Shown piece after piece: positions 45,417-57,139 of a DNA stretch of 64,000 nucleotides; position 1 is the stretch's first letter; each line of letters begins with the position of its first letter. Position numbers and translations under genes: made by a program. The notes beneath the pieces are model-generated. The model had not been told where the DNA came from and searched no databases. It was given only the letters and a program-made list of their open reading frames with translations. This stretch comes from Enoplosus armatus (taxonomy: Eukaryota; Chordata; Actinopteri; Centrarchiformes; Enoplosidae), in contig NC_092184.1 of the NCBI RefSeq assembly GCF_043641665.1, forward strand, positions 1,848,501 through 1,912,500. The letters are read 5' to 3'.

Positions 45417-46015
45417 TCAGAAACCTGAATTTACTGGCCAAGTATGTGTGCACACATACAAGGAGTTTGACTCCGGTTTTAAGTTTCCCCACAATGCACT
45501 TAAAGACCGCTTCGAGACATACCATCTAAAAACAAGACACATATGTCTTATTTCCTTATTTATTTGTTGTATTTTCATTGTATTGGTTTATTTCATTATA
45601 TTGTTAAGCCCCTTCTGTTGCAATTTTGCGACAAAGTATATATATATATATATATTGTATATATAGAACAGTATATATAGAATTGTTTTACACATACGGG
45701 TGAGAAAAATCGGTTTATATAAAAACATACATATAAAAAGCAGCAATGGCCAGCAGCAAACAATGTGTTTCTGTAATTGCAAACAATGGAAACAATGCAT
45801 AGGGTATACATGAAGTGGGTGGTTATGTGCGGTATATGCATGTGTATACAACATGCAGGATTTATATTTGACAGTGTTGGATGATGTGGACGATGTGTTA
45901 CTGTCTGTATTTTAAACTGTAAAGATATCATTTATGATTTGTAGGTAAGCGGGTGTTGTAATGTTACAGGGTTATTGACGCCGTATTAACTGTCCATCAG
46001 AGGGATGGCCCGCGG
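45417..46015 (-). mobile_element. LINE 3' end, second copy
   Basis: Collinear with the 3' UTR of the 29532-30485 element. It shares TTACTGGCCAAGTATGTGTG (TTATTGGCTAAGCACACACA there), ACATACAAGGAGTTTGACTC, GCAGGATTTATAT..GACAGTG and GTCCATCAGAGGGATGGC. It is 5'-truncated before the ORF2 end. A (TA)n expansion lies at 45637-45660. Confidence 0.8.
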
Positions 46016-46707
46016 GAAGAACTTGGATCCCGCGTGAGACCTTTCATTTCATTACATAACTCCAAGATCTTTCTTATTAGCAAAGAGGAAGGTCAAAAAA
46101 AACGTTTGAAGGCTGACTAACTTTTAGCCAGCGCTGACCATCGCTTTCACTGGTTATTAGTCAAACAAGGCCAACAGCTATTAGTGTGACGTCAGTTTCG
46201 GGAGTCGAAGGGACATGTGGCTTGAATCTCTGTACTCCGCTTTGTCGAGCTAAGGGGGTACCACGAAGTTGGCAACACTTCTCCTCTGTGGGTTCGTCAC
46301 TATGACATTAAACACAGTCATTTCATCCATGGTGAAAAGAAAAATGTAGATTAGTGCAGGGTTTAGGGTTAGGGGGCCTACGTGAAAGTGATGCAGAGCC
46401 TGCTATTTATGCTAAATGTTTAGCATGGGGCACTAGCCAGCTAGGGGCAAAAGAATCACCTGGATATGATTGATTTTGATTCAATTGAGCTTTTTTCCCG
46501 CTTTTCACTCATCTCATTTTAGTTACCGCTTTAAATATATGCGTCAGATTCGTACTTACTTCATCCCTTGAAATCTCAAAATACGACCTGGAACTGTTTA
46601 TTTTATTTTTTTTCAATTGTATATTCTTATATCATATTTTACATAATGCCCATTTTCATTTTCCCATGTACTCACTATGCCAAAATATATATTACTGACC
46701 ACTGAAA

Positions 46708-46742
<35 letters not shown>

Positions 46743-47333
46743 ACCTAAGGCCAAATCCCTTCATCTCCTCTTTTCCCCTTCCCTACAAACATTGCTGCTG
46801 AGCAGGATTTATGTTGTGGGCTTGTTTGCTGCCCTGTTTTTTTTTTTTTTTTTTTTTTTTTTATGAGAGTGGTGTAAACCCTTAACAGGCTAATGCATTA
46901 ACAATATCCTCTTTTAAAAAAATCCTAACCTACCCCCTCCCTCCATACCCTGCAAACAGCTTAAGCAGCTAGTCACCTCTTTCCCCTGACATCATTTTGT
47001 GAAAGTAATTGCGACCCTTTCTCCATTGCTGTCGCCCCCCCCCCCCAGCCCCCCCCCCCCCACCCCTGTCTTCCTCTCCACATTGTAGTGTTGAGATGCT
47101 TTTGATACCCCCACCTCTCCTTTAGTAGTTAAGGGTAAGGGCTTAAAGGTGTCTTATCTCAAATTCATCATGGCTTTAACTGCCTCTGGGTCACTGACGG
47201 ACAGCCATAACCCTCAGAGGAGGCTTTCATTGTGGATTGGTAGATAGGAGGGTATCAGAAAGCAGCTGGATGTCACTTTGGTCGGAAACACTGTCCATAT
47301 GGTACACCCTTTCTAGGACTGTGTGTAGAGATG
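46016..47333. other. Unassigned sequence with CT, T and C tracts
   Basis: It contains (CT)n at 46712-46740, T26 at 46837-46862 and interrupted C runs at 47035-47063. GGGTTTAGGGTTAGGGGG at 46360-46377 is telomere-like but too short to call. 47140-47260 is repeat-free. No gene is recognised. Confidence 0.4.
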
Positions 47334-47368
47334 TACACCATATGGCCAAAAGTATGTGGACACCTGTT
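47334..47368 (+). mobile_element. Tc1/mariner-like terminal fragment
   Basis: TACACCATATGGCCAAAAGT then ATGTGGACACCTG matches the terminal sequence of a teleost Tc1-like transposon. The TA at 47334-47335 fits the TA target of the superfamily. Nothing after 47370 matches, so only a terminal stub remains. An imperfect inverted CCATATGGTACACC lies at 47294-47307. Confidence 0.6.
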
Positions 47369-48050
47369 CAGTTTTTCATCGCCGCCCTCCCTAGCTGAAA
47401 GTTCCAGGCCCGTTCCGAGTCTGACGGGTTGCAAGCGTAAAAATATCCATTTATATTTTGAGTTTCGAGGTGTGCACGGTCCTTTTCCCTTTGTCATAAA
47501 GTGTCCATATTTTCAGTGGTCATTCTGTATATCGGCCACTTTGGGTCTTGATCACCCTGTCGGCATTTATTTTGCCAGCTGGCGGTTTTCTTAGTAACTT
47601 TATCCCTACATGCAGTCTGTAGATGTTGACTTATCCATACTACGCAAACTCGGTCATGTATTCAACGTAGCCAAAGCGTAAGGCGTGCACAATTCATAGA
47701 GAGTGGGGCTCAAGGCTCATTTTTGCTCATATTCGTGGATTGATAGTGAGTCGTAGCCGACGCACAACTTGGGGCGGACGGGTCAAATCCAGATTAATCA
47801 GGGATAACGCGACAGAACAGAAGCAGCACAATCATTTAATAATGCAAAAAGTCTTCCTCGTGATCCAAAACAGGCTAAGATGCGCCGTAGAGGTGAGGGG
47901 AACTGTGAGTTTGTCACACTACACGCGATCACTTGATGTAAGGGCAACATAAAAACATTAATCAACATAGACTGTATGTGATTTGGCTGTATATGCAAAT
48001 GTGACACGCTCATTCATATGTGTGTGCAGAAACAGGGCCAAATATCAACC

Positions 48051-48052
<2 letters not shown>

Positions 48053-48091
<39 letters not shown>
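48053..48091. repeat. (CA)n microsatellite
   Basis: About 19 CA units. It forms the left border of the next candidate block. Confidence 0.95.
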
Positions 48092-48095
<4 letters not shown>

Positions 48096-48119
48096 GCCAC
48101 ATAGTGAGGGCAAATTTCC

Positions 48120-48560
48120 CCCGATTAGATTTGTAAATCAAAAACCAATACATATAACATGCGAGAATTAATTTGTTTTATATTCCTTGGTTACATTTTT
48201 CATGGAACACATTGGGAAGATTTAGAATGTATTTGTGCCTGCTGCTCCCCACCATTACATGCTTCAATTCATACATCTATTTGTGAGCCCATAAAACAGG
48301 CATTGACTACCCATGTAAATTGTGTTCCCCACAATAAATTATATGCATACTTGCAAAAATACATAACTGCTGTCGGTCTCCCCGCTCCATGTCACCGGCA
48401 TACTAATAGCGCCATGCTAGGAGGCCAATGATGCCACTTCCATTATTTTTCCATTTAGCCGTAATTTTGCAGAGGAAGTTGGAGTTGGTGAAATTACCTC
48501 CCTCTGCCCTCACTGTGCCTGATTCCTACCATCCTTCGCTCCTCGTCTCGCAGGATGGCT
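48120..48560. other. Candidate conserved non-coding block
   Basis: 440 bp without repeats between a CA and a GT microsatellite. AATTAATTTGTTTTATATTC, ACAATAAATTATATGCATAC (POU-like ATGCAT) and CATTTAGCCGTAATTTTGCA have the look of deeply conserved non-coding DNA. The 90-codon frame 48159-48431 has no domain and no obvious splice context. Confidence 0.35.
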
Positions 48561-48611
48561 CTGTATCTCCTTGTCGCTGCTTTTTTCTTCCCTTCTCATT
48601 CAGCTTCAGGG

Positions 48612-48616
<5 letters not shown>

Positions 48617-48656
<40 letters not shown>
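48617..48656. repeat. (GT)n microsatellite with G run
   Basis: About 20 GT units, ending in a G10-type run. Confidence 0.95.
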
Positions 48657-48658
<2 letters not shown>

Positions 48659-48669
48659 GGGGGGGTTGT

Positions 48670-51038
48670 TTTCATCCTGGTGAGTGGATAGAAAACGCCA
48701 GTGACCTGTGCACGCCTTCGGTTCAGTGGGCGATTTCGTCTCAAGCTGCTGAGACTACAGGCTCAGGGGTTACAGGTCAAGTTATCCCACAGTGAAATGG
48801 ACATCATGGGAAAGTAGTGCAGCCAAAACCTGCTTTGTATGCCTGGCATGACAGACAAGTAGAAATTGTTGTATCATGAATCTTTTTTTTTTTTTTATCA
48901 CTGCTTAAAACGGAAATTAAATAGCTTATTTTTAAAAACGTCAGCGTACGGATCTGCTCTGAAAACCACATGCATCATTGTTTGTTTTGAGTAGATGATC
49001 AGTATGCAAAAGAAAATAAATGCATATGTTCTATTTTTTGTGGTTGCATGAAGGGGCACTGACAATCTGCGCATATACCGGTCAGACATACCAAATCGGG
49101 GTAGGGTTAGGCATCGTTTCAATTTTATTCCAATTCCAAAGAAGCCTAAAGTCGATGGATATTGCTGTGAATAACCAGATATCAATAATGTATTTTGCAC
49201 ACCTGTAACTTTCTCCTTTCTCATGTACTCCTTCATGGCTAAAGTGAGTAAAGGAGTTTCTGTACTGGAGGGGGGGGGGGGTGCTCTCTGAACTCGTATC
49301 TAAGAAAAAGTATGCGTTTGAATCAGTCATAGACATAATTCATTTCCCTTCTATATATAAGGCGTGTAGCAGGTTCTGGCAGATAAGTGCAACTTTTATG
49401 GGCTGTAAAGAGCTCAGTGCCACGCTGAAGTATGTAAAAGTCAGGAACCGATAAGCAGCATCGAAATGCACGAGTCTTACGACTTGACTTAACATAACTT
49501 TTTTTATTTTTTTATTATCATGCTTTAGTTGCAATGAGTGGATATTGTAGGCTATTGCAAGATCGAAAGAACATTTTGGCATTCAGTATCAACATTTTGC
49601 CACTTGCCAGATCCGTTAAAAGTGGGATTGTTGGTTGCGGTTTGTAAACGCAACATTCAAAGTTGGCCCTCCCTCCCCGGCTCGTAGCCTCCTCTTTTTT
49701 TTGTTTGTTTTTTTGTAGAGCCCCGCCCTCACACCCTGTGCGCTGTTATTTATTGGCTGGGGTCTACACACACCCAAACAGGAAAATACAGGTACATGTT
49801 TTTTTTTTTTTTAAGGAAAATCAGAACAACATTTCTTCATTATGTTAATAGGAAACGTAATCCTGTAATCCTATCTCTGAATGAGTTCATCGACATCATT
49901 TCTTGGAGACAGGGTTTACATTTCTTTGAACCGGGTACAAATGTCCGCATTGGACAGTTTATGCTAAACGCTGGGGGGCTTATTCTTTAACACTACTGCG
50001 AACAAAATGCTGCCCGTCCTTGGATTGTAAAGTACTGTTTCCCGTGTAAATTGGTGTCACACACACGTCTCACTCTGGCCTGCCCACTCAGAGGCTAATT
50101 TATGTAACATTTCAAAAGGGGTTGGGGATTTAAATTAGAACACGTGTATAGGTATTCTTTCTGTATGTGAATGTATACATTATTCCTGCCTCAAAACATG
50201 TAAGATAAGAACCCCCCCCCCCCCCCCCCCTTTGCTATTTTAAAAGACCTGTAGCACAAAACCAAACTGGGCTGGGCAAGATGTGTGTTTGTGAGTGATG
50301 GAGGCAGGATTGGCTGGCGAGGAGGGTTTACATACAGAGACTGGGGGCTGAAGGTCACCAGAGCTGCTGAGCACACATACACATGGTACAAAACACACAC
50401 ACACACACATACTCCTGAAGCTGTTCGCTCACACACACACACACACACACACATAATATACAGAGCTCACGCACAGCTTTTACGGTTGCGGAAAACCAAT
50501 AAAATTGCAAATTTCCCTTCATATTTTCACAATATCCTAAATAAACAGCAGCCTAGCTTTGCACATCCTTCTCTCTCTCTCTCTCTCTCTGTCCCCAACA
50601 TTAAATATTAATCCGTACGTGGCTGGGATGACTCCAATCAGAGGAGAGTCGACATATAGAGAGATGGTGGGTGCCCCTCTCTCGGTACACAGTAAGGGAA
50701 TTGATACCTCCCCACCCATCCACACACGCCACCACCACCACCACCAGCAAAACCATCACCACCTGTGTATCTCTCTCTCTCCTCCTAATTCCAAAAACTC
50801 ACCGTCCACGGAAACAGGGAATAAAACACGTTCACGCAGACCTGTGTGGAATCTGTCCAAAAAGTGCCGTTAGAAGAAATTCACAGACAAACCAGTGCGG
50901 TGTTGATAGCTTCCAACAACACACACCGCATGGTATCCATCAAAAGACACCTTTGAAGACGTTTCAGTCATCTGCGTGTGATAGCATGTTTAGGCCTAGT
51001 TTAGCACATCCAAGCTTAGACTAGGAGCAAAGCAATGA
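48670..51038. other. Unassigned sequence with simple repeats
   Basis: T runs lie near 48882-48896 and 49799-49812, and a G12-type run near 49270. A C19 run lies at 50212-50230 and CA runs at 50393-50409 and 50431-50453. CT and (CCA)n runs are near 50570-50590 and 50730-50746. Open frames here are short and overlap these repeats. 50590-50720 is compact and could be conserved. Confidence 0.4.
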
Positions 51039-51328
51039 GTCCTCTAAAACCTGGAAATAAGTTTTTTTTTCTTTTTTTTTTTCACATTTCCGGTTCCCTC
51101 GTCTCGAGGTCAGCAGGTTTTTTGTGAATGTTTTTTTTTGGTCAGATGCTTGAAATAAGGTCTGTGGTTATCACAAGCTTCAAGAGATTTTCACGTTTTT
51201 TTGTTCTACGACATAAAATACGTCAATAGATACCCCCCCACTTGTGCATTTTCAAGGTTTTGCATGTCTTAAAAATGGTGGTCACGCCGAACACGGAAAC
51301 TACTCACTAGTCCGCCTTTACAGTCTCG

Positions 51329-51369
<41 letters not shown>

Positions 51370-51415
51370 ATTCTCTTAAAAGTTAAGCTGAAGGTGACGC
51401 TGAAGCAACGCGCTT
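51039..51415 (+). repeat. Dispersed repeat R3, copy B
   Basis: Collinear with 17882-18300 in the same orientation, from AAACCTGGAAATAAG through TCGTCTCGAGGTCAGCAGG, GCTTGAAATAAGGTC, CACTAGTCCGCCTTTACAG and TCTATATTCTCTTAAAAGTT. It differs by a T-rich insertion near 51063-51082, a missing internal stretch, and a (CTAT)n array at 51328-51370 where copy A has only a few CTAT-like words. Confidence 0.75.
51328..51370. repeat. (CTAT)n microsatellite inside R3 copy B
   Basis: Ten or more perfect CTAT units, embedded between two R3 blocks that are contiguous with unexpanded sequence in copy A. Confidence 0.95.
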
Positions 51416-51659
51416 ATTATTTCTTGCCGACTGCATTCGTGCCTCAAGAAATCGCAAAGTGGGGTTCCTTCGTGAAGATTGTCCTGCTGAACAAAACACG
51501 CAAGTATCGCAAACCTTCTGTTCAGATATTTAACGTTAATCCTTTTGCTCCCTTTGCGGAACATAAAGCGCACACACCCAGACTCAGCCTACCCACTAGC
51601 CATTAGCTTTAGAATCTAACATGAAATGCCACTTCATGAGGACTTTGCTTTACTGCGCA

Positions 51660-51893
51660 TAAATCTGCACAATTTGCACATACTTTATATTTTCCGTGTA
51701 TATATTAACTTTTGTCCCCCATATTTTTTTCATATCTGTATTTATTATTTGTATATTGTAATACTTCTATTACTTATCGACACGGTGCTTGTTCCGCTGT
51801 GTGTTTCTGCACCTTTCTGCCTTTGCTGCTGTGGCTTGTAAATGTCCCCGCTGTGGGATTAATAAAGTCTAAGTCTAAAGTCTAGTCTCAGTC
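51660..51893 (+). mobile_element. Non-LTR retrotransposon 3' UTR
   Basis: A pyrimidine-rich stretch (TGCACAATTTGCACATACTT, TGTGTTTCTGCACCTTTCTG) leads into CCCCGCTGTGGGATTAATAA and a terminal array of AAGTCTA-like units to 51893. This is the typical end of a teleost LINE. The ending corresponds to the fragment at 10045. The ORF is absent. Confidence 0.65.
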
Positions 51894-52080
51894 TTTAGAG
51901 TATCACCGCCTGAAACAGCTAAAAACACATCATGAGGACTAAACTCTCACATTAGTCCATTATTTAAATGTCGTGAACGTCCACTTTTGACATGATGGCA
52001 AGGGAAAAGCGGGCAGTCAGTAATATAAAAAAAAATGTCTCAGGAATTTCATGCCTTAGCTTCAGAGTTTGTTTCTAGAT

Positions 52081-52132
52081 GTTTAAATGGGACCTGTTAT
52101 GCTCATTTCCAGCTCTATGTTTTCATTTTGTG
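52081..52132. mobile_element. Possible DNA-element terminus
   Basis: AAATGGGACCTGTTATGCTC then ATTTCCAG resembles a teleost non-autonomous element end (reverse of GAGCATAACAGGTCCCATTT), related to the terminus near 21097-21116. It is cut by a C14-type run at 52134-52147. No partner terminus was found. Confidence 0.35.
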
Positions 52133-52147
52133 ACCCCCCCCCCCCCG

Positions 52148-52799
52148 GTTCACCCTCTGTCGAAGACCATCTCCTACTTTTCCTGCTCCTTCTCTTTCCC
52201 TCCCTCCCTCCCTCTGCTTCTCCTCTCCTCCTCTCCTCAACACATACAAGCGTATGAGGGACTCTACACCACAAGGGGCAGCAGAGGTACATGCCACGAT
52301 ACCTGCAGCTGCCTGGGTCACTTTAAACCGGTGGACCTTCTTTTCCTTTGTCTTAAATATCAAACGACGAAAACAGATGAATTAAACAGAAATGCCAAGC
52401 AGCAAACAATCATCAAGCCGAGATACAGCATGAAGAGGGAAACACACAAAGCGTGACAGAGGCACACAATATTAATAGGACAGAACTAAAGGAGCAAAGG
52501 CTAAATACAAACAACAAACCGAAAAAAGAAAAGAAAAAAAGAAATCAATGCAAACAAACTAAGACGAAAAATAAAAAGACAAAGCATGGAATAGGCCATA
52601 AGAAAAATAAATAGTGTAGGGGGACAAACACAAAGACAACAAAAATGCAAAGAAAACAAACTGTTAGAAAAAAAAAAAAAAGATTATGGAAAAACGATTT
52701 TTAAAAAGATTTTTAGTTTTTTTTAAGAAGCAGAAACCGTATAAATCAGCACCATGATGACATCTACAAACGATATGCAATACATATTTATAGCCTGCT
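52148..52799. other. Unassigned sequence, A-rich
   Basis: CCCT-rich start, then an A-rich stretch (52370-52700) rich in AAAC and AAAAG words. No gene is recognised. Confidence 0.4.
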
Positions 52800-52837
52800 C
52801 ACACACACACACACACACACTTTCACTCTTACTCGTC

Positions 52838-52875
<38 letters not shown>

Positions 52876-52954
52876 AACCCTAACAGAGTGATACCTGTGT
52901 TATCGGCTGTAGTTGCCACCCATGAACATTTCTCACTGTGTGCACACATGAAAC

Positions 52955-52999
<45 letters not shown>

Positions 53000-53125
53000 T
53001 CGTGGTGGGTAAACAGACTGTGCCCACCTGTCACACCCACTCTGAGCCTGATCACGGCAGCAGAGAAACAGGGATCAGCACAGATCAGTCATATGAAAAA
53101 CTAGGACATTGGTAATATATACATT

Positions 53126-53170
<45 letters not shown>
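52800..53170. repeat. Cluster of CA and GT microsatellites
   Basis: CA runs lie at 52800-52820, 52838-52873 and 52955-52997. A GT run, the inverted orientation, lies at 53131-53170. About 130 bp separate the last CA run from the GT run, so a long CA/GT stem is possible. Confidence 0.95.
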
Positions 53171-53175
<5 letters not shown>

Positions 53176-55524
53176 AGTCATAATACAGGGTTAATACATG
53201 TGGCAAAGCGGAAGCTTGACACCGGTGATGAGAGTAAATGTTGTTGTGCAGTCGTCCTCTAAGCCAATCAGGAACGACTCAGTGAAAAAAGGTCACGATG
53301 TCAAATCTCCATGCAAATATATTTAATAGGACTGTCCGTTAGCGTGCTATGTTTTTTTTTTTTTTTTTTTACCGCCATGACAGTGTATCCGTTTGTGACC
53401 ATGTACTATACTGCACTGATACAGCTCTTGGTATTTCTGAAGGTCAGTTGGAAAAGTGCGCCAAATTTCAAACCATCCTAAGACAATACAACTTTTTAAA
53501 CATGCTGTGAGACCTATTTGCATGGGGCCAATGACCGGGTTCCTCCCGTGATTCATAGCATAGCATAGTTGAACGCGAATTTGCCATCTCTGTAACGTTG
53601 CCCCAACCCTTTAAGATAAAGATAGTCAGCTCCGACTTCCTCAGATTCACTCAATGCACAATGTCGTCATTAGGCCCCAGTGCCACAAGGTCATTATAGA
53701 TGTATTATCCTTTTGGAAAATACGTTGTGTGCCTCCGCGGCAACCGTCAGACAAATACGACAACGAGACAAGAGACCATCTTGCGGTGGGATCAAACCAG
53801 CTGCGATGTTGACATTCTGACCCATGAGTACTTTAACCACACCCACACGCTGACATGGTATTTTGCACCAACGTCCATTACGAAGGGCCATTAACAGCGA
53901 CCTGCAACTTAAAGCGAATGTGGGTAAAGTGGGGATAAAGAAGCACCCCCCCCCCCCCCCCCCCCCCTTACTCCGGATACCCTTGCTCGGACCACGCCCA
54001 TCTTCGAACTATGCCTTTATTCTGATCTCAGCCTCGCACGTGTAAAGTTTTGTGACTGTATCTTGCGCAGCTGTGACGCTGATCGCATTGACAAAGTCCG
54101 TCCACTGTGTTAGTTCTCGCAATATCAGCCACACATTGCCACAAGGATTTGCTTAACAGATCTATACTGGAAGGTATGAAGGATCTTTGAGTACGTTGTA
54201 CCTCCATCCTGATGGTAGCAGCTCATTTTCACTGAGAATTGCAATGGCCATTCCTCACCAATCGGGACTCACTAAGCGGGGTCATGCCAAGTTACCACTG
54301 GTTCCCGGTGAAGACTAAATCTTTGAAAAGGGCGCCCCAAATATGTATGGCTCAATCATTTCTTAAACCAGCTGCTCACTGTAGTTTAGAGCAAACACTA
54401 CTCAAGTATTTTCAACGGCGGATTTATACACATCTGCTGGCGGCAGGACGGTCAAAATAAACTACAGTGTTTTGAAGAGTGTTTTGGACAACAATGGTGC
54501 TCCATGGCACAGAAGAATAAGATATATCAGGCCTGGCTGTGAGATCTTTTTTTTTTTGCACCATGTTCATGTCAAATGTCATTAGAAAGCTGATTGGACA
54601 ATTCGTTTGAAATTATGTAACATAAAAATGACCTCACCTGGTCGTCTGGTGATACGGGTATCTCAGAAATCTTGGCTAACCCTAACCCTAACCCTCCTTT
54701 CATAGGGATTCCTTGTTTTTTTTTAAAAACTTTTCTTACTCTTTGTAGGCCGAGCTGCTACTCTTCCTCTCCCTGCATTATATGACCAGCAGCCTTCTGA
54801 AGCCTCTAAAACGTAAGGTGGGATAAACAAAGGAAGGGAAGGGCAGGGGATGTCCGAACAACATCCACAGCGACTTCCGAATGTCCCTCAGGTCGTTGCA
54901 GGGGTCCTCAGGAAAATCATGATGGGTATTTCGATAGGGTAGGATTGAAGGTGTGATTACAGCGAGCAAAGCTGCTTCATTGTTCATACGGGCTCCTCGG
55001 ACTCGGACTTGATCAAATTTCGAACTCGTCCTTTAAAATTGTTTTCTAATGCTATTCGTGCTCATAAATGTATACGTTTATCTGCGAAGGTTATATCTAA
55101 CGTGAGCTGTCTTTCAGCCCCACTTTTAACCAGAAAACCCCCGTCAGACCAGGTGGTCTCGACAGAAGGACGACAGAAGGTGGCGTGGCTCCGATTTTTG
55201 TTTTTTGTCTCAAAATCTGCAAAGCACATTCAGTGTCAATTTGTCACTCAAATTCCACGCGGATAAATCAGATTTGCAAATATTTGTTAAATGACTCTCG
55301 CTTTTTTTTTTTTTTTTGACCGTACACATCGCTCCTCTCTTTCCTCACTGTCAACATGCATTACTTCCATTTTCCCATCACTCCTCCAGCTCACGCTCTG
55401 TCCACCCTCATTTTCTCCCTCTTTCCCTCCGACGATGATCAAAGTTTCCCATCCTCCTCCCATGTCCGACTCCCCCACTCGACTTATTGTCTTACAGGCT
55501 CGCTACGGAGACCTCAGCTAAACC

Positions 55525-55560
<36 letters not shown>

Positions 55561-55619
55561 GCACACATCATACCCACGTTCACACATTTAGTCAGAGAGC
55601 CCCAGTGCCCTCCCCTCCT
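53171..55619. other. Unassigned sequence
   Basis: Includes T20 near 53351-53370, C22 at 53946-53967, a telomere-like CTAACC run at 54676-54695, T15-type near 55302-55317 and (CA)n at 55531-55556. Open frames of 60-90 codons lack domains. Parts near 54240-54480 read like old dispersed repeat but were not matched to another copy in the window. Confidence 0.4.
54676..54695. repeat. Short interstitial telomere-type repeat
   Basis: CTAACCCTAACCCTAACCCT is three and a third units of the vertebrate telomere repeat in CCCTAA orientation. It is too short to mark a chromosome fusion. Confidence 0.85.
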
Positions 55620-55780
55620 CCATGATGGACTGGGATTGGCTCTCACTGTCACAGTGTGTGATTGCAACCTCCGTTTGACCTGCTGGGGATATATGGCGTC
55701 CCCGGGTTATCTACATAATGCACAGGGAGAGAGGTGGAGGAAGCCATCTGAGAACAAGAGAGGAGGGTGAGGAGGGGGGA
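55620..55780. other. Candidate conserved non-coding block
   Basis: A short mixed block (GGGATTGGCTCTCACTGTCA, GGGTTATCTACATAATGCAC) between a CA repeat and a G-rich tract at 55775-55800. Judged on appearance only. Confidence 0.22.
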
Positions 55781-55928
55781 GGGGGGGGGTGGGGAGAGGG
55801 AGAAGGCTGGTGAAAAGATATTGCTGGGAACAGAGTTGGATTAGATAGACAATAACGTTGGCTAAATGACTGGGGCAAATGTTGCTGTTTATTGGAAGCC
55901 TGGGAAAGGCTAGCCTGACGTGTCCATG

Positions 55929-55931
<3 letters not shown>

Positions 55932-55973
<42 letters not shown>

Positions 55974-55988
55974 GTGTGTGTGCGCGTG
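55932..55988. repeat. (GT)n microsatellite, long
   Basis: About 25 GT units with two CG-type interruptions near the end (GTGCGTGT, GTGCGCGTGT). Confidence 0.95.
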
Positions 55989-57104
55989 TGATAGCAGACT
56001 AGTTTTCTGTCGAGTCTCAAGGACAGAATTTGTTCGTCACATCCAAACTCTATTGGTAATTGCGTGGAAATGTCTCTCCATTTGTGTGTTTGCGTGCCAT
56101 TCGGGTTGAGTGTTGAGTTTTGGGTGTTTTTCCCTCAGAAGGATGTAACAAGTTAGCCGGCCCGAGGAAGAACACAAAGGGTCGCCGTGGTTTCACTTAC
56201 AGTTCACGTTCTCCTCTGAGCAAAGAAGTGAACATAAATCAAAGGCAGGGCAGCAAAGGGCAGTGCTCTTTTTTTAGTGAAAATGTAAATACAAGACACA
56301 CGCAACATTCTGGTTTCTCGCTTATTTTTTTTTTGTTGTTTCTGATTTGTTGTATCTCAAAGATATTCGAATGATATCTTTTTTTTAATATTTGCTCACA
56401 TGGGCCTCTGGGGTCAAACGTTTCTTTGTGTGCCACCGCATGTTATATGTGTTTTATTTTTGTAATGATTTGTCCGTTGTTCTCCATTCTGACTTCTGTA
56501 TTTGCGCTTCATAATAAAAAAAGAAAGCAGCAGATTGTGTGTGTGTTTGTCATTTGTTCCACGTCGATCTGATTTGATTTTTTTTTCACAACGGAGGCCA
56601 TTTAAGATCTGCGCAGGGCCCCAGAATAGTGTAATAGTATGATATGCAAAAAAGTGTGATACTATAATATGCTGTTTAAAATATCATATCATCTAATATT
56701 ATGTAGTTTTTATTGTAATCATTTTATGATGAATGTATTTGTGCAGCGGCCTAATCATGGCATCATATGATACATTTCTTTATGGAAATTGTAAACATGC
56801 AGGCCCATCATGCCTCACTCTAATATAAAGTTACTACCATACAATTTGCCATATGACAGAATACACACACACACACACACACACACATGCACACACACAC
56901 ACACATTTTCCCAGCAGCCTGTGTTTAGCCTGTCATGTCACCAGGCTGTTTGAATGAGCCGGGGTCTGCTACTGACAGCCCGCACACTCACACAATAAAC
57001 ACTCCCCGCGGGGGGGGGGGGGGGGGGGCACGCGCAGTCACGCCAGTTCCGCGTAACACTAAACATTTTGTTCGTTTCAATCCAAAGTTTCAGGCAGAGT
57101 GCCG

Positions 57105-57105
<1 letters not shown>
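55989..57105. other. Unassigned sequence
   Basis: Contains an ATGATATGCAAAAAAGTGTG and ATACTATAATATGC AT-rich stretch near 56638-56700, CA runs at 56865-56906 and a G19 run at 57010-57028. No gene is recognised. Confidence 0.4.

Positions 57106-57139
<34 letters not shown>
57106..57139. repeat. (TCTG)n microsatellite
   Basis: About eight TCTG units. They give the repeated CLSV frame and a DRQT frame on the other strand. Confidence 0.93.

Noticed and set aside
52800..53170. Regularly spaced CA and GT runs as a CRISPR-like array
   Set aside because: They are pure dinucleotide microsatellites without distinct repeats and spacers, in a vertebrate genome.
54676..54695. Telomere-type repeat as evidence of a chromosome fusion point
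   Set aside because: Only about three units. Such short runs occur by chance or by repair, and no head-to-head array is present.
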